A stretch of 64,000 nucleotides of DNA from Vibrio cidicii (lineage in GTDB: Bacteria; Pseudomonadota; Gammaproteobacteria; Enterobacterales; Vibrionaceae): NCBI RefSeq assembly GCF_009763805.1, contig NZ_CP046804.1, positions 620,001 to 684,000 of the forward strand, read 5' to 3'. Shown here piece after piece: positions 1 to 9,089 of the stretch; position 1 is the stretch's first letter; every line of letters begins with the position of its first letter. A program made the position numbers and the translations under genes. The notes under the pieces were generated by a model. That model was not told the origin of the DNA. It did no database searches and saw only the letters and a list, made by a program, of their open reading frames with translations.

Positions 1-230
1 GCTTCAAGGTTATTGGCTTCAATCAGTTCACTGATATCCACCCACTTAAAGCCTTGTGCGGTACACAGCAGCACTTTGCCGCCTTGGCTGTCTGATAGCC
101 AGTTTTGTCGATTAACTTGAGAAGGGTTGAGCGCCATGGTCGCCAACAGATAAATCTGAAACAACAAAGCAATAATGACGTAAAACGCCACTGCTGTTTG
201 TTTGGTTTGCGGATTTATGCGTAGGTTCAT
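1..230 (-). CDS. Hypothetical small membrane protein, 3' end outside the window
   Basis: An open frame starts with ATG at 230 and runs off the left edge without a stop, giving 76 visible codons. The N-terminus is short and basic, followed by one hydrophobic segment (about residues 13-33, containing FYVIIALLFQIYLLATMAL), so it is probably a membrane-anchored or exported protein. The rest is polar and includes one Cys-Thr pair. I do not recognise the family. The frame has no internal stop and base composition like its chromosomal neighbours. It points away from the UPF0149 gene, and about 190 bp before the hairpin at 421 hold no other gene. Confidence 0.6.
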   Translation of the reverse strand, partial: MNLRINPQTKQTAVAFYVIIALLFQIYLLATMALNPSQVNRQNWLSDSQGGKVLLCTAQGFKWVDISELIEANNLE

Positions 231-420
231 TGCAACATTGGATTAACCGAAATTGGCGCAGATACTAACAAATAACCGCTAGAGATGTAATGCTATTTTT
301 ACTGGTTGGTATAATTTATGTGATTATTATTGTGTTTGATTATGAGAGGTTGGCTGGATATGCGTAATGTGTTGGCTAAAGTCAGTCGACAAGAAGTGGG
401 TAAAACAAACAGGCATGCAC

Positions 421-442
421 GGCGAGTGGCACACCACTCGCC
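421..442 (-). terminator. Stem-loop downstream of the UPF0149 gene
   Basis: A perfect 9-bp stem GGCGAGTGG / CCACTCGCC with loop CACA lies 15 bp past the stop of the minus-strand gene that ends at 457. On the minus strand it is followed after some bases by a loose T-rich stretch, so it is a plausible though not classical intrinsic terminator. Confidence 0.5.
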
Positions 443-456
443 GCGGGAAAGAGGAT

Positions 457-1026
457 TTATTGCTGCTCAGCGAGCATCACACCACGTTGGGTTAGGCCGC
501 AAAGCATCACCGGCATGGCATTAAAGATCTCAGCAAACTGCTCAAGCCCTTCAAAGCCCTGTTCGCTCAATGTCGCAATGGTGGTTTCTGGGTCGTAAAG
601 CATCGTTAAAGAGAGCAACACTCCGCCGAGCAGCGCATTTTCCTCACTCTCTTCTGGCATCAAGGTTTCCCAATCATCGCGCGCCAGTTGCCAGCCTTGC
701 AGTACACCTTCACAAAAATCACGAGTAGCTTGGTTAACAATTTCTGCGTCATCTAACTTACAGTTTTCTGGCCACTGCCAAGAGCCATCAAGCAGCGCTG
801 GGCGTGCCTGATTCCACAGTTGCACTACTGCGTCAATGTAGGCTTCAAGCTGTTCACCGTCGGAAAAAGGTGCAGTTTCTTCACCTCCCCATAAGAAAGG
901 TAGCCATTCATGTGGGTCGAGGATGTTGGGCGCCGCCGCCATTGAAGTGACAAAGCCTTGCGTTTTAGCAAGATTGAGCAACTTACCGTCTAATTCCTCA
1001 AGGGAAAGAATGTCAAATAACGTCAA
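457..1026 (-). CDS. UPF0149 (YecA/YgfB-like) family protein
   Basis: A 189-residue acidic, mostly helical protein. The pattern matches the UPF0149 family: an N-terminal region ending in an EWLPFLWGGEE-type segment (about 39-51), a middle Asp/Trp-rich region, and the conserved glycine-rich helix ENALLGGVLLSLTMLYDPE (about 128-147). Biochemical function of these proteins is poorly defined, so none is assigned. The start is a TTG at 1026 with AAGG 9 bases before it; no ATG fits better in this frame. It is divergently placed from the hybrid kinase, with about 210 bp between them that must hold both promoters. Confidence 0.75.
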   Translation of the reverse strand: MTLFDILSLEELDGKLLNLAKTQGFVTSMAAAPNILDPHEWLPFLWGGEETAPFSDGEQLEAYIDAVVQLWNQARPALLDGSWQWPENCKLDDAEIVNQATRDFCEGVLQGWQLARDDWETLMPEESEENALLGGVLLSLTMLYDPETTIATLSEQGFEGLEQFAEIFNAMPVMLCGLTQRGVMLAEQQ

Positions 1027-1239
1027 AATAGAATACCTTGGATGTTAAGGGCGAGTGAATGGGGGGATCTTACCAATCTCGGCCGCCATTAAAAAGGGCA
1101 GAGCGCCAGTTTCAGTGATTGTCGCTCTTTTCCTCTGTGTCGTTGTTGCTAAGAAAAGTAAGTCATTGATCCCCGTACCTTGAGAGGTGCTGGGTATGGT
1201 AATACACTAAAGTGAGCTAACAGGGAACGCTATCATCAT

Positions 1240-3420
1240 ATGGAAATTCGCTCATCACTTCGCAACAAAAGCATTCTCGCCTTGAGTCTGTACCTCTGTT
1301 TTTTTCTCGCTATCATCGGCAGCGTCACCTATTTCGTGGTTGAGCCTTTAGTTCGCAGCAAAATCGAGCAGAATTTGGATTTGAGAACCGAGCTGCTTGC
1401 CGCACACATTGAAGAGCCGCTCAATAGCTCGCTCGGGTTACTCGACAGCCTCGTCGGCTTCGCTCAAGGCAACCCCCCTCAAGCGCAACTTTCCCGTGGT
1501 GTTGCCAATCTCATCGCCGCCAGCAGCAAGATTATCGCCAGTGGTGGGCTTTGGCCTGAGCCGGAACTCAATCAAGCGAAACCTGTCTATCGAAGCTTGT
1601 TTTTTAATAAAACCAAGCAAGGTGAAGTAAGGCAGGTACACCTTTATAACAACCCGGAATCCCAAGGGTATCATCTTCAGCCTTGGTATCAGTCCGTTGC
1701 CAATCAACCTTCAGGTCAGCTAAGTTGGTCGCAGGTGTACATCGACCCTTATACGCAAGTGCAGATGATCACCGCATCCAAACCTTATTACCTTGATGGG
1801 CAGTTTGCTGGAGTGGCTGCGGTTGATCTCTCCTTGCAAGCACTGTTTGATTTTATTCGCAAGCATACTGAGATTTACCAACTTGGGGTCACCATCAGCG
1901 CATTAAATGGCGGCTTGATCACCGAGCATAACTACAGTCTTGTTCGGGGGCGTTATGTGAGCCAGATTGAACTCAGCGATTTTCATTGGCAGATGAAAGT
2001 AGTCAATGCTCGCCAGCGAATAAGTGACGAAGTATTCGACAAAGTGCTACGGGTGGAATGGGGCATTTTGCCTTTCTTACTCATCTGCGTTTTGGCGGGT
2101 TACTACTTACTTAATCGCTATTTGATTGCACCAATCATCACGATTGCGCAAAGCGTGGACAACTCAAAAACCGGCGGGATCGTTGATATCGATTATCAAA
2201 GCGATGACGAGATCAAACATCTGATTGATGCGTTTAACGAGAAAACCGTCTATCTGGAGGCAGAAAAAGTCAAAGCGCAAGCGTCAACCAACGCCAAAAC
2301 CGCCTTTTTAGCCACTTTGTCACACGAAATTCGTACACCCATGAATGGCGTATTGGGCACGGCGCAGCTGTTGCTGAAAACCCCATTGACCGACGAGCAG
2401 AAAAAGCACCTAAAAACGCTATACGATTCCGGTGATCACATGATGACTTTGCTCAATGAAATTTTGGATTACTCTAAAATCGAGCAAGGACACATGGAAT
2501 TTGATCTCGCCCCATTCCCGTTTGACTCGATTATTGGCAGTGTAAACAGTATCTACTACACCCTGTGTACAGAAAAAGGACTGCAATTTCGCGTCTATTC
2601 ACAGGTTGCCAAAGAACGTTGGTATCATGCAGATCGTGCACGCTTGCGGCAAATACTATTCAACTTACTCAATAATGCGGTGAAATTTACTTCCCACGGA
2701 GTGGTTGAAGTCTACTTGGAAGAAGTGTTCAAAGGAGGGATGAACCACCTTGTGATTAAAGTTAAAGACACAGGGATAGGCATTCCTATTGCGGCACAAA
2801 AACGTATTTTCCGCCCATTTGAACAAGCCGAATCGTCAACGACACGACGTTATGGTGGCACTGGCCTTGGACTTGCAATCGTTAAAAAAATCGTTGAAAA
2901 GTTAGGTGGTAAAATTAGCGTTTCCAGTCAAGAAGGGCTTGGCAGTTGCTTTAGCGTCGAATTACCACTGCAAGTGTGTGAAGCGGGCAGTGTGGAGCAA
3001 GAGCAAAATTATCACCTCGATTATCAAGGTTTGACCGTGCTGATTGTTGAAGACAACCGTACCAACGCCATCATTCTTGAAACGTTTATGCGCAACAAAG
3101 GCTTTATTCCCACTTGTGTCGAAAACGGCCAAGAAGCGTTGGATCTGTTACCACAGCAATCATTCGACTTGATCTTAATGGACAATCACATGCCCGTACT
3201 GGATGGTATTGAAACCATTCGCGCCATTCGTGCCATGCCAACCTCAATTAACCAAGTCTTGATCTTCGGTTGCACTGCCGATGTATTCAAAGAAACACGA
3301 GTTTGTATGTGCGAGGCCGGTGCCACTCACATCATCGCAAAACCGATTGTAGAGAAAGAACTCGATGATGCGTTATTCCGGCATGCAGACTTGCTCTACC
3401 AATACCGTCGTGAGGCATAA
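1240..3420 (+). CDS. Hybrid sensor histidine kinase with periplasmic Cache domain (CqsR-like)
   Basis: A 726-residue inner-membrane sensor. Order seen: TM helix about 12-34; a periplasmic double-Cache-like region about 35-275 (with PWYQSV and DPYT...A..Y-type motifs); TM helix about 277-297; HAMP-like linker; HisKA with the phospho-accepting His362 in LSHEIRTP; HATPase with N, G1 (DTGIGIP) and G2 (GGTGLGLAI) boxes; and a C-terminal receiver with Asp648 in LMDNHMP and the late Lys in AKP. No Hpt domain, so phosphate must go to a separate carrier such as LuxU. Domain order and position near alaE, a tRNA and manA resemble the region of the V. cholerae CqsR quorum sensor; that identification is inference from memory. 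The ATG at 1240 gives a sensible short cytoplasmic N-terminus. Confidence 0.85.
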   Translation: MEIRSSLRNKSILALSLYLCFFLAIIGSVTYFVVEPLVRSKIEQNLDLRTELLAAHIEEPLNSSLGLLDSLVGFAQGNPPQAQLSRGVANLIAASSKIIASGGLWPEPELNQAKPVYRSLFFNKTKQGEVRQVHLYNNPESQGYHLQPWYQSVANQPSGQLSWSQVYIDPYTQVQMITASKPYYLDGQFAGVAAVDLSLQALFDFIRKHTEIYQLGVTISALNGGLITEHNYSLVRGRYVSQIELSDFHWQMKVVNARQRISDEVFDKVLRVEWGILPFLLICVLAGYYLLNRYLIAPIITIAQSVDNSKTGGIVDIDYQSDDEIKHLIDAFNEKTVYLEAEKVKAQASTNAKTAFLATLSHEIRTPMNGVLGTAQLLLKTPLTDEQKKHLKTLYDSGDHMMTLLNEILDYSKIEQGHMEFDLAPFPFDSIIGSVNSIYYTLCTEKGLQFRVYSQVAKERWYHADRARLRQILFNLLNNAVKFTSHGVVEVYLEEVFKGGMNHLVIKVKDTGIGIPIAAQKRIFRPFEQAESSTTRRYGGTGLGLAIVKKIVEKLGGKISVSSQEGLGSCFSVELPLQVCEAGSVEQEQNYHLDYQGLTVLIVEDNRTNAIILETFMRNKGFIPTCVENGQEALDLLPQQSFDLILMDNHMPVLDGIETIRAIRAMPTSINQVLIFGCTADVFKETRVCMCEAGATHIIAKPIVEKELDDALFRHADLLYQYRREA

Positions 3421-3690
3421 AAGGTCTTCTTTCTCTTCTCAACGCAAAATCATTATATGTAGTTAAATTACATCTCAAAGATCGTTGAAATGAGGTTTTA
3501 TCCATTTCTGGTGACTTTATCTACATTTGGTGTGTTTTTTGGTCATAAATTTACAACTCAATTTCAAATACGGTATCTAAAACTACAAATTATTTGCTCT
3601 AATAGCGCCATGAACTGCTCTGGTTTTTATATCCAGTTCATGATGTCGTTAAATTGCCATTTTTATAGTTATATATTTTAGAGGACGTAA

Positions 3691-4140
3691 ATGAAATCTC
3701 GTGCGCCATTTTGTATCCGTCATGCAGCAGCAGATACTTTTGCTATGGTGGTTTTTTGTTTTATCTCAGGGATGATTATCGAGATTCTGATTTCTGGAAT
3801 GACTTTCCAGCAATCATTGGCATCACGAACGTTGTCGATTCCGGTCAACATCGCTATCGCTTGGCCTTATGGTGTGTTCCGCGACTGGGTATTACGTCAA
3901 GGCGCGAAAGTGTCGACTAGCGGACTGATGAAAAACGTCTCCGACTTGGTGGCGTATGTGCTGTTCCAATCCCCAGTTTACGCAGGCATTCTGCTTGCCG
4001 TGGGCGCATCGACAGAGCAGATCGTCACAGCCGTAACCAGTAACGCGGTGATCTCCTGTGGAATGGGCGTTCTGTATGGCTACTTCCTAGATATGTGTCG
4101 CCGTTGGTTTAAAGTGCCGGGTTACTATCAACAAGCGTAG
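3691..4140 (+). CDS. alaE: L-alanine exporter AlaE
   Basis: A 149-residue inner-membrane protein with the AlaE layout: a polar [13 protein letters not shown] start, four hydrophobic helices, and the conserved [17 protein letters not shown] segment (about 45-64) with R.W below it. AlaE exports L-alanine, which protects against dipeptide-derived alanine overload. The start has GAGG about 6 bases upstream. It stands alone: 270 bp separate it from the kinase, and it is the last gene before the tRNA that serves as the island's attachment site. Confidence 0.93.
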   Translation: MKSRAPFCIRHAAADTFAMVVFCFISGMIIEILISGMTFQQSLASRTLSIPVNIAIAWPYGVFRDWVLRQGAKVSTSGLMKNVSDLVAYVLFQSPVYAGILLAVGASTEQIVTAVTSNAVISCGMGVLYGYFLDMCRRWFKVPGYYQQA

Positions 4141-4280
4141 TTGCTGGTAGAGTGGTCGATTTAGTCAATAACTGACCAACTGAACCGCTTGGGGCGCTTT
4201 TTTTAAAAACTGGGCTTGACCAATCCCAAGATAATCATTAAATTAGCGCCTCGTTGAGAGGGGAAACCCAACAACAATTC

Positions 4281-4368
4281 GGTGAGTTGTCCGAGTGGCT
4301 GAAGGAGCACGCCTGGAAAGTGTGTGTACGGCAACGTACCGAGAGTTCGAATCTCTCACTCACCGCCA
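4281..4368 (+). tRNA. tRNA-Ser (anticodon GGA), island integration target
   Basis: A class II tRNA with acceptor stem GGTGAGT / ACTCACC, a D-arm region, anticodon loop CTGGAAA (anticodon GGA, serine), a long variable arm, T-loop GTTCGAATC, discriminator G and encoded CCA at 4366-4368. It is intact. Its last 14 bases and the following terminator are repeated at the other end of the island, so this is the attB-restoring copy. Confidence 0.96.
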
Positions 4369-4405
4369 CATTCAAGAAAAAAGACGTCCTAGGACGTCTT
4401 TTTTT
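4355..4405 (+). repeat. attL: left direct repeat of the genomic island
   Basis: The 51 bp from the tRNA-Ser 3' end through the terminator T-tract recur at 52207-52257 with one mismatch (AGGACG here, AGGGCG there). Flanking bases differ on both sides at both copies. Such a repeat of a tRNA 3' end is the usual scar of tyrosine-recombinase integration, so it marks the left border. Confidence 0.93.
4381..4405 (+). terminator. Intrinsic terminator of tRNA-Ser
   Basis: A perfect 20-base palindrome AAGACGTCCTAGGACGTCTT followed by further Ts (seven in all, to 4405), directly after the tRNA. It is carried along in the att repeat. Confidence 0.9.
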
Positions 4406-5050
4406 GTATCTAAATAATTTAACTTCAACAAGTTACGGTTGTTCTACGTCCAGTTGCGTTTCATAAAAGTGATTAATGAAAGTAATACTTTTGGCTCAGA
4501 TATTACTTTATGGCAGGCATCGGTATTACTTGACTCGATTGAAAAGCGGATATCTTGTTGTGATTCTAGGGTGTCAGTCTGCATTGGCTCTTCCTGTATC
4601 GGCATGATTATCAAGATTTTTTATTGGAAAAGTAATATTTTTTGATTTTAAAAATCTGGGCAAAGTTGCCGAAAAAAAGTATTACTTTTGATTGCAAAAG
4701 ACAGATGCAGCAAGCTTTAATTTCATCGTGATCATGCGAGGATAAGAGTTAAACAACTTTGGTTAGGTTTTGATGGGTAGAGCGAATACTTACTATGAAT
4801 CAGGTTGGCCAGCTTTAGTCGGTGCTTCTAAATAGCTGTTCCCAAACGTAGGTCACTTTGCTGATTTGTACTCTAAGTCGAGCCGTTTAACTCCACCTTA
4901 CAGCGCAGGGATGCCCAAGGACATACGCTCAGTCTCTGAATCAATAGGCTTTCAACACGGTATAGCACAATTTGGAATACTTATTTAACTATCAATTTGA
5001 TGAGAGCCGTAAGACATCCGGTTAAAAGCCTCTTTGACCTTTGTATCAAG
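4406..5050. other. Gene-free left end of the island
   Basis: No convincing coding frame in about 640 bp. The left 300 bp hold the palindromic AGTA-N-TACT sites listed separately; the rest looks like decayed insertion-sequence DNA leading into an IS3 fragment. The gene once served by the palindromes may have been lost. Confidence 0.5.
4479..4689. promoter_or_regulatory. Cluster of AAAGTA-N-TACTTT palindromes (candidate operators)
   Basis: Five related sites lie within 211 bp: AAAGTAATACTTT at 4479-4491 (perfect around its centre), ATATTACTTT near 4500, GGTATTACTT near 4522, AAAAGTAATATTTTT at 4628-4642, and the perfect 15-mer AAAAGTATTACTTTT at 4675-4689. Such spaced palindromes usually mean repeated binding of a dimeric repressor. 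No gene is present beside them to say which. Confidence 0.45.
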
Positions 5051-5166
5051 TTACTGACTAATTGCTTCCCGTTGGATGGCCTTGCGGCGATGCTCAACTC
5101 GCCAATAAAACCCACTGCGGTATACGCCAAATACCCTACCCACACGGGCGACACTGATGCAAAGCT
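5051..5166 (-). pseudogene. Fragment of an IS3-family transposase (OrfB N-terminal part)
   Basis: On the minus strand about 38 codons read ISVARVGRVFGVYRSGFYWR..., the helix-turn-helix-like opening of IS3-family OrfB proteins (pattern ..vsrvcrvLgvsrSgYY.w), and then stop at 5053. The upstream side is cut off exactly at the left end of the IS10-like element at 5167. It is a relic, not a gene. Confidence 0.65.
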
Positions 5167-6377
5167 CTGAGGAGTCCCCTAATGATTTTGATAAAAAAAT
5201 CATTAAGTTAAGGTAGATACGCATCTTGTTATATGATTTCGCCAAAAATCAATAATCAGACAACAAGATGTGCGAACTCGATATTTTACACGACTCTCTT
5301 TACCAATTCTGCCCCGAATTACACTTAAAACGACTCAACAGCTTAACGTTGGCTTGCCACGCATTACTTGACTGTAAAACGCTCACTCTTACCGAACTTG
5401 GCCGTAACCTGCCAACCAAAGCGAGAACAAAACATAACATCAAACGAATCGACCGATTGTTAGGTAATCGTCACCTCCACAAAGAGCGACTCGCTGTATA
5501 TCGTTGGCATGTTAGCTTTATCTGCTCGGGCAATACGATGCGCATTGTACTGGTTGACTGGTCTGATATCCGTGAGCAAAAACGGCTTATGGTATTGCGA
5601 GCTTCAGTCGCACTACACGGTCGTTTCTGTTACTCTTTATGAGAAAGCGTTCCCGCTTTCAGAGCAGTGTTCAAAGAAAGCTCATGACCAATTTCTAGCC
5701 GACCTTGCAAGCATTCTACCGAGTAACACCACACCGCTCATTGTCAGTGATGCTGGCTTTAAAGTGCCATGGTATAAATCCGTTGAGAAGCTGGGTTGGT
5801 ACTGGTTAAGTCGAGTAAGAGGAAAAGTACAATATGCAGACCTAGAAGCGGAAAGCTGGAAATCTATCAGCAACTTACACGACATATCATCAAGTCACTC
5901 AAAGACTTTAGGCGATAAGAGGCTGACCAAAAGCAATCCAATCTCATGCCAAATTCTATTGTATAAATCTCGCCCTAAAGGCCGAAAAAATCAGCGCTCG
6001 ACACGGACTCATTGTCATCACCCGTCACCTAAAATCTACTCAGCGTCGGCAAAGGAGCCATGGGTTCTAGCAACTAACTTACCGGTTGAAATTCGAACCC
6101 CCCAACAACTTGTTAGGATCTATTCGAAGCGAATGCAGATTGAAGAGACCTTCCGAGACTTGAAAAGTCCTGCCTACGGTCTGGGCCTGCGTCATAGCCG
6201 AAACTAACACAGTCAGAAATCGAAACGTACTCTCAACAGTGCGCTTAGGCATGGAAGTTTTGCGGCATTCTGGCTACACAATAACAAGGGAAGACTTACT
6301 CGTCGCTGCAACCCTGCTTGCTCAAAATCTATTCAAACATGGTTACGCTTTGGGGAAATTATAAGGGGATCCCTCAG
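5167..6377 (+). mobile_element. IS10/ISVsa5-like IS4-family element, internally deleted
   Basis: Terminal sequences CTGAGGAGTCCCCTAATGAT at the left and the mirrored GGGGATCCCTCAG at the right match the inverted ends of IS10. The length is 1211 bp, about 120 bp less than the 1329 bp of IS10, mostly from a deletion inside the transposase near 6200. The 9-bp flanks (TGCAAAGCT left, TACTTAACC right) differ, so there is no target duplication and DNA has been rearranged around it since insertion. Confidence 0.88.
5268..6364 (+). pseudogene. IS10-type transposase, deleted and apparently frameshifted
   Basis: The protein follows the IS10 transposase from MCELDILHDSLYQF to HGYALGKL. Two apparent frame breaks occur, at GTTTC 5623-5627 and GAAAC 6200-6204; reading GTTC and GAAC restores one frame throughout. 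What remains is an in-frame loss of about 38 codons between GLGLRHSRT and NTVRNRN, which removes part of the region after the YREK-like signature. So the element is probably inactive through the deletion, while the frame breaks may be sequence errors (see findings). The comparison with IS10 is from memory. Confidence 0.85.
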
Positions 6378-6530
6378 TACTTAACCACCATCTAGCAGCT
6401 TCTGATTCAGAAATAACTATCCCCCTCCTACTTGAAGCTGCAACTCGGTAATACTCACCAATTGGTCAGCGGGTCGGTTTCCCCTCATCTAAGATATTTT
6501 TGCGTTATACCAATTCAGGGGGATGGCGCA

Positions 6531-7037
6531 ATGATGAAAACAATCACAGTACTGCATCAATCTGGCATGCAACGTTATCTCGAACAAGTATGGTCATTAC
6601 TTGTTGAGAGCTATGCACAAGTCAGTGGTGGTTTACATTATTCTTCCCCTCAAGATTTACTCGAAGATACTCAACGTTGGCGTCTAGTCATTCGTCATGG
6701 ACGAGTCATTGCGGCTACTTTGTTTAAAGCCAAGAGGGGCTGGAAATTAGTCGCAATGGCGACTTGTCGCCGTCAAGGTCAGCGTGCTCGCCGTGCTCTT
6801 CAACGTTTAATTCATGCCGATTTATCACGCAGCTGGATGGAGCTGTCTGAGCGTGCCGAAGATTTTGTACTCAAGCACTGTGGTGGTCAGCACTATGTTA
6901 TCCATGCCAGTTTGGCCGCCGAGTTACTGAATAAGCCGGTTCAAACTCAAGTGACGGATGGTTTTCATTATCAAAGACAGGTTGCTGGATTAATGAAAAC
7001 AAAAGTGATTGTTGGCACCCCAATGCTTGGCTGTTGA
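6531..7037 (+). CDS. Unknown protein, possible GNAT-like fold
   Basis: A 168-residue protein beginning at the ATG pair at 6531, with AGGGGGA 7 bases upstream. Visible features: an N-terminal helix pair, LVIRHGRVIAATLFKAKRGWKLVAM (about 52-76) that looks like two beta strands joined by a hairpin, a basic segment RRQGQRARRALQRL, and a C-terminal TDGFHYQRQVAG. The strand-strand-basic-helix order recalls a GNAT acetyltransferase core, but no firm acetyl-CoA loop is present, so I assign no function. It precedes the two GTPase genes on the same strand by 85 bp and an ACCAATTGGT palindrome lies 65 bp upstream. Confidence 0.65.
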   Translation: MMKTITVLHQSGMQRYLEQVWSLLVESYAQVSGGLHYSSPQDLLEDTQRWRLVIRHGRVIAATLFKAKRGWKLVAMATCRRQGQRARRALQRLIHADLSRSWMELSERAEDFVLKHCGGQHYVIHASLAAELLNKPVQTQVTDGFHYQRQVAGLMKTKVIVGTPMLGC

Positions 7038-7122
7038 GTCAAGTATTGATGCACACCATTCGTGAGCGGTATTGAACACGGCAATCTTCTTTCTTCTTTA
7101 TATCGTTAACAAGGAGTCTCCT

Positions 7123-8103
7123 ATGAGCGCACAACACTTCACTGATAAGCTGGGCCGGATGATTGAACAAGACAGCAGCTTAAATGAATCACAAAAGCTG
7201 CAATGGTTGACCAGAATCACCGAAATTAGACAGACCAAGATTAACATCTTGATCACTGGAGCAACCGGTTGTGGTAAATCTTCAACCATTAATGCCCTCT
7301 TTGCGACAGAAAAAGCCAAAGTTGGTCAAGGCGTTGATCCTGAAACCATGGATATTGCCAAGTTTGAGCTTGATAACCTAGTCCTGTTTGATAGCCCAGG
7401 ACTGGGCGATGGTAAAGCGGCGGATCGTCGTCATTCGAAGAATATTATCGACAAGCTGAACGAGACCGATCAAAACGGCAATTTGCTGATTGATCTGGTG
7501 CTGGTGGTATTAGATGGCAGTAGTCGTGACTTAGGCACTTCATTTGAGCTTATCAATCAAGTGATCATCCCCAATTTAGGTGCTGATAAAAGCCGTCTGT
7601 TGGTAGCGATTAACCAAGCGGATATGGCGATGAAAGGCCGTCATTGGGATCATGAAACCAATCAGCCTGAGCCAGAATTGGTCAAGTTTCTGGCAGAAAA
7701 GGTCAGCTCAACGCGCCGACGTATATTTGAAGCGACGCAGGTCGAGGTGACGCCCATCTATTACGCCGCAGGTTATAAAGAGGGCAGCATCGAACAGCGG
7801 CCTTATAACATGAGTAAACTGCTATTGCACATTATCCAAAATGTGCAACAGGAAAAGCGGGCGGCTTTAATACAAGATATCAACCGTGAGAGCCAAATTT
7901 GGCAAGATGATGACGCGCTGTTGGACTATCAGCAAGAAATTAACCAAACCCTTTGGGAGTCGGTGTGCGCTGGTGCTGAAAAGGGCGCTGAAATTGGCGG
8001 AAAAATTGGCAACCTGTTTGGTAGTGCGGGTGAAAAAATTGGCAGCGGGGTTGGTGCCATTGTCGGTGGCGTTTGTGGCTTTATCCGCAGTTTTTTAAGT
8101 TAA
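7123..8103 (+). CDS. YfjP/YeeP-type GTPase with glycine-rich hydrophobic tail
   Basis: A 326-residue P-loop GTPase starting at the ATG at 7123 behind AAGGAG. G1 is GATGCGKSS (46-54), G3 is DSPGLGDG, G4 is NQAD. The GVDPET-type switch segment and RDLGTSFEL are shared with the next gene. The C-terminal 45 residues are rich in Gly and Ala (GAEIGGKIGNLFG..., GVGAIVGG) and end in a hydrophobic stretch, suggesting membrane insertion. The family resembles the dynamin/IRG-like GTPases of E. coli prophage islands. A gene for a DUF697-like partner sits beyond the CRISPR operon at 23629-24000. Role not known. Confidence 0.82.
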   Translation: MSAQHFTDKLGRMIEQDSSLNESQKLQWLTRITEIRQTKINILITGATGCGKSSTINALFATEKAKVGQGVDPETMDIAKFELDNLVLFDSPGLGDGKAADRRHSKNIIDKLNETDQNGNLLIDLVLVVLDGSSRDLGTSFELINQVIIPNLGADKSRLLVAINQADMAMKGRHWDHETNQPEPELVKFLAEKVSSTRRRIFEATQVEVTPIYYAAGYKEGSIEQRPYNMSKLLLHIIQNVQQEKRAALIQDINRESQIWQDDDALLDYQQEINQTLWESVCAGAEKGAEIGGKIGNLFGSAGEKIGSGVGAIVGGVCGFIRSFLS

Positions 8104-8122
8104 ATAATCATAGTTAGTGATC

Positions 8123-8150
8123 AATAAGTGCCGCCGTTACGGCACTTATT
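8123..8150 (+). terminator. Strong hairpin between the two GTPase genes
   Basis: A perfect 11-bp stem AATAAGTGCCG / CGGCACTTATT with loop CCGTTA, 19 bp after the first GTPase stop. There is no clean T-tract, so it may be a weak terminator or an mRNA-stabilising end. It ends 20 bp before the start of the second GTPase. Confidence 0.5.
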
Positions 8151-8170
8151 ATTGGCCAATGAGGTGTCAT

Positions 8171-8861
8171 ATGAATCAATTAATGCAGCGTTTAGCTCAG
8201 GAGATTGAACAGCGTCAACTGCTACGACCACTGGATGTATTATTGGTTGGCGCAACTGGCTGTGGTAAAAGCAGCACGATTAATGCGTTAGCAGGCAAAA
8301 ATTTAGCCAGAGTAGGGCGAGGGGTCGATCCGGAAACCCAGCAAGTGAGTGATTATTCATTGAGTCAATATTTACGTTTGCATGACTCTGCCGGGCTAGG
8401 GGATGGACGAGCAGCAGATTTACAGCACGCTAAAGCCATTTCACAACAGTTGCAGCAAACCTGCACCGCGGTGGGCGAGCCTAATCGTCATTATGCACTG
8501 ATCGATATGGTGCTGGTGATCCTAGAAGGAGGCTTACGAGATTTAGGCACGAGTTTTCAGTTACTAGAAAGTGTGATTTTACCGCAAATTCAACCTGAAA
8601 CGGGTGGTGGTGGTGATTAACCAAGCGGATATGGCGATGAAAGGCCGTCATTGGGATCGTATACTGGCTAAGCCTGAGCCTACGCTCGCGGCACAATTGG
8701 CGGAAAAATCCCAATCGGTTCAGCGCCGCATTCAACAGTCAACAGGGTTGAAGATCAGCAAGCCTGTTTGTTATAGCGCTGAATATGGCTATAACCTTGA
8801 TCGGGTCATGAGTCATATTATTGCTCATTTGCCAACGGAAAGACGTAGTGAGCTAAAATAA
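8171..8861 (+). CDS. Second, shorter GTPase of the same family (apparent frameshift)
   Basis: Starts at ATG 8171 after GAGGTG. G1 GATGCGKSS, G3 DSAGLGDG (Pro replaced by Ala) and G4 NQAD are all present and parallel the first GTPase, but the glycine-rich tail is missing. The frame breaks at GAAAC 8597-8601; reading GAAC gives ...IQPERVVVVINQADMAMKG, matching the first copy, and a 229-residue protein. A 44-bp stretch (8615-8658) is identical to 7608-7651, so the pair arose by duplication or gene conversion. I treat it as a likely intact gene with a sequence error. Confidence 0.75.
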
Positions 8862-9089
8862 AAGCCGCTATAAGTAAGTGAGCAATAATCACCTAGTACA
8901 GAAGTGGACCTCACCAATTGGCTGTACCATTTCTTGTTACCTTATTTGTTACTCTGTACCTACTTAACTTAATCAAACCGTAAAGGATTAAGGTTAATAA
9001 CTTCACAGATCAACATCATATTCATCAACGCACTTAATTGATTATGCTAGATTAACGGATTCAAGCGGGTAATTTGTAAGAGGGCAATA

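Noticed and set aside
3490..3681. A short plus-strand frame between the hybrid kinase and alaE
   Set aside because: No ribosome site and no protein pattern; the interval is better read as the alaE promoter region.
5158..6386. Target-site duplication around the IS10-like element
   Set aside because: The 9-bp flanks TGCAAAGCT and TACTTAACC are unrelated, so no duplication remains.
8597..8625. Phase variation of the second GTPase through the GGT repeat next to the frame break
   Set aside because: GGT units change length in threes and would not alter the frame. The GAAAC triplet just before it explains the break better.
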